Below, piece by piece: positions 8,745 through 15,567 of a stretch of 19,211 nt of DNA. Source of the DNA: SG8-41 sp035620515 (GTDB lineage: Bacteria; Pseudomonadota; Gammaproteobacteria; Burkholderiales; SG8-41); the NCBI GenBank assembly GCA_035620515.1, contig DASPGR010000068.1, forward strand, positions 1-19,211, written 5' to 3'. The position numbers were made by a program, and so were the translations under genes. How positions within the stretch are numbered: the first letter of the stretch is position 1; every line of letters starts with the position of its first letter. The notes under the pieces were generated by a model. The model worked only from the letters and a program-made list of their open reading frames with translations, did no database searches and was not told the origin of the DNA.

Positions 8745-8845
8745 GCGACAAACGATCTGATGCGTAAGGCTTTTCGGTTTCCGGTCGCGGCGCTGGCGCA
8801 ACGCCGCGGGCTCGTGGACATCACGTCCGTATCGAGAGGCAGCGC

Positions 8846-11032
8846 ATGAAGATCATCAAGGTTGCCCTCGACGTGCCGGTCGCGACGCTGTTCGACTACC
8901 GCCACGACGCGGCAACCGAGCTCGATGTCGGTTGTCGAGTGGTTGTCCCCTTCGGAAAGAAACGGCTTGTCGGCGTGATCATGGAGACGGCCGACGCCAG
9001 CAGCGTTACCTCCGGACGACTCAAGGCCGCGTTGAACGTGCTCAGGGACTCGCCGCGTCTCGAGGAGTCAGACCTGGAGCTGCTGCGGTTTGCGAGCCAC
9101 TACTATCACTATCCGCTCGGGGCAGCCGTGATGGGAAGCCTGCCCCCGCAGCTGCGGCGCCCGCGGCCTCGTCCGAGCAGCCGGCAATCAAGTGGCCAGT
9201 TTGCGCTGACGGAGGCCGGTGTCGCCCTCGACCCGCGCTCGTTACCTGCGCGAGCGAGCCTGCAGCAGCAACTTTTGACTCTGCTGCGCCAACGCGCTCT
9301 GCCGCTCGCCGAGGCACGGACGATTTCCCCCCGCGCGCCGCGCGTGCTGAAGGACCTCGTGCGGCGCGGCCTTGTCAGGTTGGACGCGTGCAGTGTCTCC
9401 GCAGCCGCAGAAGCACCAACGGCGCCTTCGGCGCCTGCCCTTACGCCGGAGCAGGAGCATGCGCTCTCGACCGTGCTTGCCGATCCGAGCAGGTTCCAGG
9501 CGCATCTCGTGCTTGGCGTGACGGGCAGCGGCAAAACGGAGATCTACCTGCACGCCATTGCCGCCGTGCTCGCCGCGGGTCGCCAGGCCCTGCTCCTCGT
9601 TCCCGAGATTTCACTCACACCGCAGCTCGAGTCACTGGTGCGCGCGCGCTTTCCCGGCACACCGGTGGTCGCCTTGCACAGCGCGCTCGGTGAGCAGGAG
9701 CGCACGGCAAACTGGCTCGCGGCGCAGTCCGGGCATGCCTGCGTCGTTCTCGGGACACGGCTTGCCGTGTTCACTCCAATGCCGCGACTGGGCATCATCA
9801 TCATCGACGAAGAGCATGATGCTTCCTTCAAGCAGACCGACCGGTTCCGTTATTCGGCGCGGGACATCGCGGTTGTGCGCGCAAGCCGCGCCGCAGTGCC
9901 GGTCGTGCTTGGCTCGGCGACACCTTCGCTCGAGAGCTACTTTAATGCGGTCAACGGCCGGTATCGCCTGAGCACGCTCACCCAGCGAATCGGCGCTCCG
10001 TTACCCTCGATCGAGTGCGTGGACACACGCGGCGAACGACTGGAGGACGGGTTGTCCGCCCGGCTGCGAAAGGCACTCGACGAGTATGTGGCGCGGGACG
10101 AGCAAAGCCTGGTTTTCATCAACCGCCGCGGCTATGCGCCCGTCCTCATGTGCCATTCCTGCGGCTGGGTCTCGGGCTGCCACCGCTGCAGCGCGAAGCT
10201 TGTCCTGCACCTCGGGGAGCGCCGTCTGCGCTGTCACCACTGCGGACACGCCGCGGCCATCCCGCACGCCTGCGCCGACTGCGGCAACCCGCAGCTCGCG
10301 CCGATGGGGCAGGGAACCCAGCGCGTAGAGGGGGCCCTTTCGCAGCGCTACGGAAGATCGGGGGTGCTGCGCATCGACCGGGACAGTGTGCGCCCGCGGG
10401 ACGCGTGGAATGCCATGCGCGACCGCATTCATCGCGGTGAGGCGAAGATCCTGGTCGGCACTCAGATCCTCGCCAAGGGCCACGACTTCCCGAATCTGAA
10501 TCTCGTGGGCGTTCTCAATGCTGACAGCCTTTTGTACAGCGCCGATTTCCGCGCCCCCGAACGGCTGCTTGCGCTGCTCACGCAGGTCGCCGGACGGGCT
10601 GGCCGCGGCAGAACGCAGGGCAAGGTGCTTATCCAGACGGAACTCCCCGATCATCCCCTCTATGACGCCCTGAAGCGCCAGGATTACGGTGCCTTCGCTG
10701 ATACCTTGCTTGCGGAGCGCCAACAGGCCGGTTTCCCCCCGTTCACCCACCAGGCATTGCTCCGCGCCGAGGCGCCACGCCTGCACACGGCGCTCGAGTT
10801 TCTGCGCGGCGCTATAGTTGCCGCCCGCGATATCGCGAACTCGGTAACGCTTTACGATCCGGTTCCGGCCGCAATGCCGCGGCGCGCAGGGCGCGAGCGG
10901 GCCCAGCTTCTTGCGCAATGTGAGTCGCGGGTCCGCCTGCAACAGTTCCTTGGCGAGTGGTGCAGGAAGCTTGGCGAAGGCCGCTCCTCGTCGGCGCGCT
11001 GGATTATCGATGTCGACCCGTTGGAATTCTAG
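8846..11032 (+). CDS. priA: Primosomal protein N' (replication restart helicase PriA)
   Basis: PriA binds stalled or collapsed replication forks, unwinds DNA 3' to 5' and starts primosome assembly so that DnaB can be reloaded. The 728 residues match the family. An N-terminal 3'-end-binding domain (VPVATLFDYR near the start) is followed by the helicase core: Walker A GVTGSGKT with Lys230, and the DEEH box at 321-324. The zinc-binding region then has all eight cysteines: 436, 439, 445, 448, 463, 466, 476 and 479. Helicase motifs V-VI follow (ILVGTQILAKGHDFP, LTQVAGRAGR). The ATG at 8846 has a good ribosome-binding site (GAGAGG, 7 nt upstream). The gap in front carries DnaA boxes, a notable setting for a replication gene. 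argS follows after 34 bp. Very confident. Confidence 0.97.
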   Translation: MKIIKVALDVPVATLFDYRHDAATELDVGCRVVVPFGKKRLVGVIMETADASSVTSGRLKAALNVLRDSPRLEESDLELLRFASHYYHYPLGAAVMGSLPPQLRRPRPRPSSRQSSGQFALTEAGVALDPRSLPARASLQQQLLTLLRQRALPLAEARTISPRAPRVLKDLVRRGLVRLDACSVSAAAEAPTAPSAPALTPEQEHALSTVLADPSRFQAHLVLGVTGSGKTEIYLHAIAAVLAAGRQALLLVPEISLTPQLESLVRARFPGTPVVALHSALGEQERTANWLAAQSGHACVVLGTRLAVFTPMPRLGIIIIDEEHDASFKQTDRFRYSARDIAVVRASRAAVPVVLGSATPSLESYFNAVNGRYRLSTLTQRIGAPLPSIECVDTRGERLEDGLSARLRKALDEYVARDEQSLVFINRRGYAPVLMCHSCGWVSGCHRCSAKLVLHLGERRLRCHHCGHAAAIPHACADCGNPQLAPMGQGTQRVEGALSQRYGRSGVLRIDRDSVRPRDAWNAMRDRIHRGEAKILVGTQILAKGHDFPNLNLVGVLNADSLLYSADFRAPERLLALLTQVAGRAGRGRTQGKVLIQTELPDHPLYDALKRQDYGAFADTLLAERQQAGFPPFTHQALLRAEAPRLHTALEFLRGAIVAARDIANSVTLYDPVPAAMPRRAGRERAQLLAQCESRVRLQQFLGEWCRKLGEGRSSSARWIIDVDPLEF

Positions 11033-11039
11033 AGTCGAA

Positions 11040-11045
11040 TATAAT
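11040..11045 (+). promoter_or_regulatory. Candidate -10 element for argS
   Basis: A perfect TATAAT hexamer lies in the 34-bp gap between the priA stop (11030-11032) and the argS ATG (11067). In sequence this GC-rich it stands out. No good -35 at 16-18 bp was found: TTGGAA at 11021 is only 13 bp upstream, and TCGACC at 11013 is 21 bp away. There is no TGn extension either. If active, it would give argS and the genes after it a promoter independent of priA, with a leader of about 15 nt. Confidence 0.3.
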
Positions 11046-11066
11046 AGGCCCTCCGCCCTGATCCCG

Positions 11067-12812
11067 ATGCCTGCATCCCCCGTTTCCGATATTCGCGCCC
11101 ATCTCGGCGCGCTGCTATCCGACGCCGTGCAGGAAGTGGCGCCGCACCTGCCCAAGCCCGGCATTCTGCTCGATAAGCCCAGACAGGCGCAGCACGGCGA
11201 TTTCGCCTGCAACGTCGCGCTCCAGCTGGCGAAGACGCTGAAGCGCGCGCCGCGCGATGTGGCCGCACAGCTGGTGGCAGCGCTGCCGGCGTCAGGCTAC
11301 GTCGAACGCGCGGAAGTGGCCGGGGCGGGGTTCATCAATTTTTTTCTGAAACGCGGTTTCAAGCAGGACACCGTCAACCGCGTGCTTCAGGCCGGAGCCG
11401 CGTACGGTGTCATGGCATCCGGCCAGAAAAAGCGCGTGCAAGTGGAGTTCGTTTCGGCCAATCCGACCGGTCCGCTGCACGTCGGACACGGCCGCGGCGC
11501 CGCGTACGGCGCAAGCCTCGCCAATATCCTGGGCGCCGCAGGATTCGACGTCTCGCGCGAGTACTATGTCAACGACAGCGGGCGTCAGATGGACATCCTG
11601 GCGCTTTCGACGTGGCTGCGCTATCTCGAGCAATGCGGCATCACGCTCGCATTCCCGGAAAACGCCTATCAAGGCGATTACGTGCGCAACATGGCCCATG
11701 GCATTGTCGGGCAGCATGGTTCCAGATTTACGCGTGAAACGACCGCGGACACGCTCAAGGTCGTGCTCGAGGAGGCCGATGCCGAGAAACGCCTCGACCG
11801 GTTGATCGATCTGGCAAAGGAGCGGCTTGGAGCGGACTACGCTTATTTTCACGACCTCGCGCTGAACGAGCAGCTGGAGGACTGTCGCAGCGACCTTGCC
11901 GAATTCGGCGTGACGTTCGACCGCTGGTTCTCCGAGCGCTCGCTCTACGACTCCGGGACGGTCGAGCGCGCACTGCGCATGCTGGACGAGCGCGGTCACC
12001 TCTACGAGCAGGACGGGGCAAGATGGTTCCGCTCGACGGCATTCGGCGACGAGAAGGATCGCGTGGTGCAGCGTGAGAACGGGCAATTCACCTACTTCGC
12101 GTCGGACATCGCTTATCACTTGAACAAGTTCGAGCGTGGCTCGGACCTGGTCATCGACGTATGGGGCGCCGACCATCACGGCTACATTGCCCGGGTGAAG
12201 GGCGCGCTCGCCGCGCTAGGGCTCAATCCGGAGCAGCTCTCGATCGTGATTGTCCAATTTGCCGTGCTTTACCGAAACGGCCAGAAGGTATCGATGTCGA
12301 CCCGCGCCGGTGAGTTCGTTTCCCTGAGGGAACTGCGCCGGGAAGTGGGTAACGACGCGGCCCGCTTTTTCTACGTGTTGCGCGGGGCCGACCAGCATCT
12401 GGACTTCGATCTGGATCTCGCCAGGTCACAGAGCAATGACAACCCGGTCTATTACGTACAGTACGCTCACGCCCGGGTCTCAAGCGTGCTTGAGCAGTGG
12501 GGCGGGGAGGGCGAGGAGCTCGCAAATGCTCCGGCCGCAGCGCTTGCAGGCGAGCAGGAATTGGGGCTGCTCGCCCGCCTGATGGACTATCCGCAGGCCG
12601 TCGAGGATGCGGCGAGAGAACTGTCCCCTCACCTGATCGCGTTCTACCTGAGGGAGCTTGCCGCCGAGTTTCACAGCTACTACAACGCCACGCGCATCCT
12701 GGTCGAGGACGAGGATACGAAGCTGGCGCGGCTCGCGCTGGCGGCTGCGACACGGCAGGTGCTGCGGAACGGATTGGCGCTGCTCGGTGTCTCCGCGCCG
12801 GAGAGGATGTAA
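11067..12812 (+). CDS. argS: Arginyl-tRNA synthetase
   Basis: Class-I aminoacyl-tRNA synthetase that charges tRNA-Arg. With the ATG at 11067 the protein is 581 residues, close to the usual length of about 577. The frame stays open further upstream to 10911, but that extension lies over the priA 3' end and adds unrelated residues, so the shorter start is chosen. Motifs in order: an N-terminal additional domain with HGDFACNVALQLAK; the class-I HIGH equivalent HVGHG in VEFVSANPTGPLHVGHGRG; ADHHGYIARVKGAL in the catalytic domain; KMS-region GQKVSMSTRAG; and the C-terminal anticodon-binding domain (VQYAHARVSSVL onward). The KMSKS motif is degenerate (KVSMS), as is usual for many ArgRS enzymes. The SPOR-domain gene follows after 9 bp. 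Very confident. Confidence 0.97.
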   Translation: MPASPVSDIRAHLGALLSDAVQEVAPHLPKPGILLDKPRQAQHGDFACNVALQLAKTLKRAPRDVAAQLVAALPASGYVERAEVAGAGFINFFLKRGFKQDTVNRVLQAGAAYGVMASGQKKRVQVEFVSANPTGPLHVGHGRGAAYGASLANILGAAGFDVSREYYVNDSGRQMDILALSTWLRYLEQCGITLAFPENAYQGDYVRNMAHGIVGQHGSRFTRETTADTLKVVLEEADAEKRLDRLIDLAKERLGADYAYFHDLALNEQLEDCRSDLAEFGVTFDRWFSERSLYDSGTVERALRMLDERGHLYEQDGARWFRSTAFGDEKDRVVQRENGQFTYFASDIAYHLNKFERGSDLVIDVWGADHHGYIARVKGALAALGLNPEQLSIVIVQFAVLYRNGQKVSMSTRAGEFVSLRELRREVGNDAARFFYVLRGADQHLDFDLDLARSQSNDNPVYYVQYAHARVSSVLEQWGGEGEELANAPAAALAGEQELGLLARLMDYPQAVEDAARELSPHLIAFYLRELAAEFHSYYNATRILVEDEDTKLARLALAAATRQVLRNGLALLGVSAPERM

Positions 12813-12821
12813 CATATCGCC

Positions 12822-13418
12822 ATGACGCGTGATTACAAGAAGCCCGAACGCCGCCGCGACGGGCGGGGCGGTGGCAGCTCGTTCCTCATCGGCATGCTGC
12901 TCGGGCTGGTACTGGGCCTCGGGATTGCGCTTGGCGTGGCGTGGTACGTCAACAGAATGCCGAGCCCGTTCCTCCATCGCGCGACGCCTCCGGCCAAAGG
13001 CGAGGCGCCGGGGGCCGGTGCAGCCAAGGACGGGGCGAAGGAGCAGACCGCCAAGGCAGGCGATGGCAAGCCTCGCTTCGATTTCTATAAGATCCTTCCC
13101 GGCCAGGAAGAACCTGTAACGGACAAGCAGTTCCGTGAGGCAAGCAAGTCAAGATCGACGGAGCGCGAGGCGTTCTACCTTCAGGCCGGCGCGTTCCAGA
13201 ACGCTCCGGATGCGGATACGCTCAAAGCGCGCCTCGCGCTGCTCGGCGTTGAGGCCACGATCCAGACCACCACGTTGCCGGACAAGGGGGTATGGCACCG
13301 CGTTCGCGCTGGACCGTATACCCGCATCGAGGACCTTAACCAGGCCCGCGAAACGCTGAAACAGAACGGGGTCGAAACCACTCTCATCCGCGTGCGCGAC
13401 GCAGGGGCAAAGAAATGA
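12822..13418 (+). CDS. SPOR-domain membrane protein (FtsN-like)
   Basis: A 198-residue inner-membrane protein. A short basic cytoplasmic N-terminus (KKPERRRDGR) leads to one transmembrane helix at about residues 20-43. An Ala/Gly/Lys-rich linker follows, then the segment FDFYKILPGQEEPV, and then a C-terminal SPOR domain from about residue 118 (FYLQAGAFQN ... GVWHRVRAGPY ... LKQNGVETTLIRV). SPOR domains bind glycan strands lacking stem peptides at the division septum, so a role in cell division or septal wall remodelling is likely. The topology resembles FtsN, but SPOR proteins are diverse and I cannot show it is the FtsN orthologue. It starts 9 bp after argS, and its stop codon overlaps the next gene's start in an ATGA arrangement, which points to translational coupling. 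Confidence 0.88.
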   Translation: MTRDYKKPERRRDGRGGGSSFLIGMLLGLVLGLGIALGVAWYVNRMPSPFLHRATPPAKGEAPGAGAAKDGAKEQTAKAGDGKPRFDFYKILPGQEEPVTDKQFREASKSRSTEREAFYLQAGAFQNAPDADTLKARLALLGVEATIQTTTLPDKGVWHRVRAGPYTRIEDLNQARETLKQNGVETTLIRVRDAGAKK

Positions 13419-14098
13419 TGATGACGAAACTCGGCGCCCTAATGCGTCGTCAGCTCATCTGGCTCACCCTCCTTGTTGCGGGGATCGCGGCCGCGCCCGT
13501 GGCTTCGGCGCAGTTCGTCGCGGGCAGGGACTACCTCCTCATCAATCCGCCGCAGCCCACGAACACCGGCGGAAAAGTCGAGGTCCTCGAGTTCTTCTGG
13601 TACGGCTGCCCGCATTGCGATGCGCTGCAGGCTCCGCTCAATGGATGGCTCAAGAACAAGCCCGCGGATGTCGAGTTCCGGCGCATGCCGGCAATACTCG
13701 GGCAGAGCTGGATACCGCTCACCCAGGCCTTCTTTACGCTCGAAGCCATGGGCCTCACGGAGAAGCTCCATCACGAGGTCTTCTCCGCCGTTCACCGGGA
13801 GAAAATCAAGCTTCAGGACCCGAACACATTGTTCGACTGGGTAGCCAAGCGCGGCGTCGATCGAAAGCAGTTCATGGATACCTATAACTCGTTCGGCGTG
13901 CGCAGCCGCGTGCAGCGGGCGATCGACATGACCCGCAACTATGATATCCCGGGCACGCCGGCGATCGTGGTTGACGGGCGCTATCTGACCGCGCCTCACC
14001 TGGGCCTTGCGCGTGGTGACGTGCTGAGCTACGAACGCTACTTCAAGATAGTCGATCACGTCATCGCCCTCGCCCGCAAGGCACGCTCGGGAAAATAG
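13415..14098 (+). CDS. dsbA: Periplasmic thiol:disulfide interchange protein DsbA (CPHC)
   Basis: Secreted thioredoxin-fold oxidase that introduces disulfide bonds into exported proteins. The 227 residues begin with a signal peptide (basic MRRQ, hydrophobic core, predicted cleavage after ASA, before QF). The active site is Cys65-Pro-His-Cys68 in EFFWYGCPHC, the classic DsbA dipeptide, and the cis-proline is Pro182 in GTPAIVVDG. A helical insertion lies between them, as in the DsbA family. The reading frame starts with three consecutive ATG codons (13415, 13418, 13421). The first overlaps the SPOR gene's TGA and has AGGGGC about 7 nt upstream, so it is preferred; the choice changes only the signal peptide. 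A second DsbA-like gene follows 2 bp later. The redox partner DsbB is not in the window. Confidence 0.94.
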   Translation: MMMTKLGALMRRQLIWLTLLVAGIAAAPVASAQFVAGRDYLLINPPQPTNTGGKVEVLEFFWYGCPHCDALQAPLNGWLKNKPADVEFRRMPAILGQSWIPLTQAFFTLEAMGLTEKLHHEVFSAVHREKIKLQDPNTLFDWVAKRGVDRKQFMDTYNSFGVRSRVQRAIDMTRNYDIPGTPAIVVDGRYLTAPHLGLARGDVLSYERYFKIVDHVIALARKARSGK

Positions 14099-14100
14099 GG

Positions 14101-14751
14101 GTGGCGCGCTTAGCGCTTCGATCCGGACTCGCGTTTCTCGCATTCACCTGCGTCACCGCGCCCGCGATGGCGCAGGAGCCCATAAAGTCGCGCCAGAACC
14201 TCGAGTACCGTCTCATCTCGCAGCAGCCGGTCGAAACCGGCGATCTCATCGAAGTGATCGATTTCTTCTGGTACGGCTGCCCCTATTGCGACCAGCTGCA
14301 GCCTGGGCTGGAGGCGTGGGTCAAGCGTAAACCGGGCGACGTTGCGCTGCGGCGCATCCCCGCAATCCTCAACGACTCCTGGAAGGCGCATGCGCGCATT
14401 TTCTACACGCTCGAAAGCCTGAACGAGGTGGAGCGCCTGCATCTGCAGGTGTACCGTGGCTACCATGCGGAGAAGCTCCACATGAGCAAGCCGGACGTCA
14501 TGGTCGAGTGGGCGGTGAGACACGGAATTGACCGGCAGCGCTGGCTGGACGCCTACTATTCGCGGGAAGTCGACGAAAAGGTCGAGCGCGCCGGAGCGCT
14601 TACTCGGGCCTATACCGTCGCCGGCACCCCCACGCTCGTCGTGGACGGCCGCTATCTCACCTCCGGAAATCTCGCCGCGAGCCTGCAGGAAATGATTGCC
14701 ACCCTGGAAGACCTGATTCGCCTCGCCCGCCGCAGCCGGGCAGCCCGATAG
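14101..14751 (+). CDS. Second periplasmic DsbA-family oxidoreductase (CPYC)
   Basis: A 216-residue paralogue of the gene just upstream, alignable along its whole length (shared FFWYGCP, RR-PAIL--SW, VDGRYLT). A signal peptide is visible with probable cleavage after AMA, before QE. The active site is Cys60-Pro-Tyr-Cys63 and the cis-proline is Pro177 in AGTPTLVVDG. CPYC is the dipeptide typical of glutaredoxins and usually gives a less oxidising protein than CPHC, so a different substrate set or redox role is inferred. The start is GTG, 2 bp after the upstream stop, with AGGG close before it, so translation is probably coupled. The pair looks like a tandem duplication followed by divergence. 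Whether it works with DsbB or with another partner cannot be told here. Confidence 0.9.
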   Translation: MARLALRSGLAFLAFTCVTAPAMAQEPIKSRQNLEYRLISQQPVETGDLIEVIDFFWYGCPYCDQLQPGLEAWVKRKPGDVALRRIPAILNDSWKAHARIFYTLESLNEVERLHLQVYRGYHAEKLHMSKPDVMVEWAVRHGIDRQRWLDAYYSREVDEKVERAGALTRAYTVAGTPTLVVDGRYLTSGNLAASLQEMIATLEDLIRLARRSRAAR

Positions 14752-14765
14752 GCGGCGGCGCGCAG

Positions 14766-15560
14766 TTGGGCAATACGGAATCGGGCGTCGTCCCGGCGCC
14801 TCTCAGGGTCGTCATCACCGGAGCCTCGAGCGGCATCGGGGCAGCGCTCGCATGCCACTACGGGAGGCCAGGCGCCGAGCTCGCGCTGATTGGCCGGCGA
14901 AGAGAGGCCCTGGAGCAACTCGCCGCATCGTTGCCGGCCCGATGCTCCGTGTACCCCCTCGACGTGCGTGACGAGGCGTCGCTGCTCGCCGCAGGACAGG
15001 ATTTCCTCGCGCGGCACGGCTGCCCGGACATCGTCGTCGCCAACGCCGGGATCAGCGTGGGCACGTTGACCGAATATGCCGAAGATCTTCCGGTCTTCGC
15101 GGAGATGATGGAAATCAACGTGCTGGGAATCGTCCGGACTTTCCAGCCCTTCATCGCATGCATGCGTGAGCGCGGGCGGGGAACTCTCGTAGGCATTGCC
15201 AGCGTCGCGGGCTACCGGGGCCTGCCCGGAGGCGGAGCCTACAGCGCCTCCAAGGCGGCCGCGATAGCCTACCTGGAGAGCCTGCGAACCGAACTCCGTG
15301 GTACCGGCATCCGCGTCACCACGATTTGTCCCGGCTACGTCGCAACGTCAATGACGGAGAACAATCCGTATCGGATGCCGTTCCTGATGCGTCCAGACGA
15401 GGCGGCGGAGAAGATTGCGGCTTTGGTCCGGCGCGGCGCAGCGTACGCCGTAATCCCCTGGCAGATGGCGATCGTCGCCCGCGTGCTGCGCATCATGCCC
15501 AATTGGCTCTACGACCGGCTCTTTGCACGCGGCCCGCGCAAGCCGCGCCGCAACGAATGA
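14766..15560 (+). CDS. Short-chain dehydrogenase/reductase (SDR family)
   Basis: A 264-residue classical SDR. The nucleotide-binding motif is TGASSGIG (residues 18-25), followed by ALIGRRREAL at the cofactor-selecting position, where the arginines suggest NADP(H). VANAGIS is the NNAG equivalent. The catalytic residues are Ser146 (IASVAGYRG), Tyr159 and Lys163 (AYSASKAAA). ICPGYVATSMTENN matches the PG motif. The C-terminus (about residues 235-264) is hydrophobic then basic, and could contact the membrane. The substrate is unknown. The start is TTG at 14766, 14 bp after the dsbA-like gene; no closer ATG or GTG precedes the Rossmann fold, but the exact start is uncertain. It is the last gene of the plus-strand run and ends 7 bp before the convergent glmS. 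Confidence 0.88.
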   Translation: MGNTESGVVPAPLRVVITGASSGIGAALACHYGRPGAELALIGRRREALEQLAASLPARCSVYPLDVRDEASLLAAGQDFLARHGCPDIVVANAGISVGTLTEYAEDLPVFAEMMEINVLGIVRTFQPFIACMRERGRGTLVGIASVAGYRGLPGGGAYSASKAAAIAYLESLRTELRGTGIRVTTICPGYVATSMTENNPYRMPFLMRPDEAAEKIAALVRRGAAYAVIPWQMAIVARVLRIMPNWLYDRLFARGPRKPRRNE

Positions 15561-15567
15561 TCAGAAC

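Larger units (their letters stand above)
8499..8845. other. hemE-priA intergenic region with DnaA boxes (oriC-like)
   Basis: This 347-bp stretch has no convincing gene. It contains two perfect TTATNCACA DnaA boxes (8542-8550 and 8721-8729) and a one-mismatch box on the other strand at 8736-8744. An AT-rich segment lies at 8605-8640 (26 of 36 bases A or T). Five GATC sites fall within 117 bp, starting at 8641, 8662, 8676, 8707 and 8754. An IHF-like core (ATCAA-N4-TT, 8711-8721) abuts the second box. These are the usual ingredients of a bacterial replication origin or DnaA-binding locus. In Caulobacter the chromosomal origin lies next to hemE, but this window does not look alphaproteobacterial. 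A DnaA titration or regulatory site controlling priA is an alternative. A ribosome-binding site for priA (GAGAGG) closes the region. Confidence 0.5.

Noticed and set aside
8633..8905. 90-residue minus-strand open frame across the hemE-priA gap
   Set aside because: It runs into the priA coding sequence, has no recognisable motif and no clear ribosome-binding site, so it is probably chance.
10911..11066. 52-residue N-terminal extension of ArgS
   Set aside because: It is an open frame over the priA 3' end; the residues do not look like ArgS, and the ATG at 11067 gives the family length.
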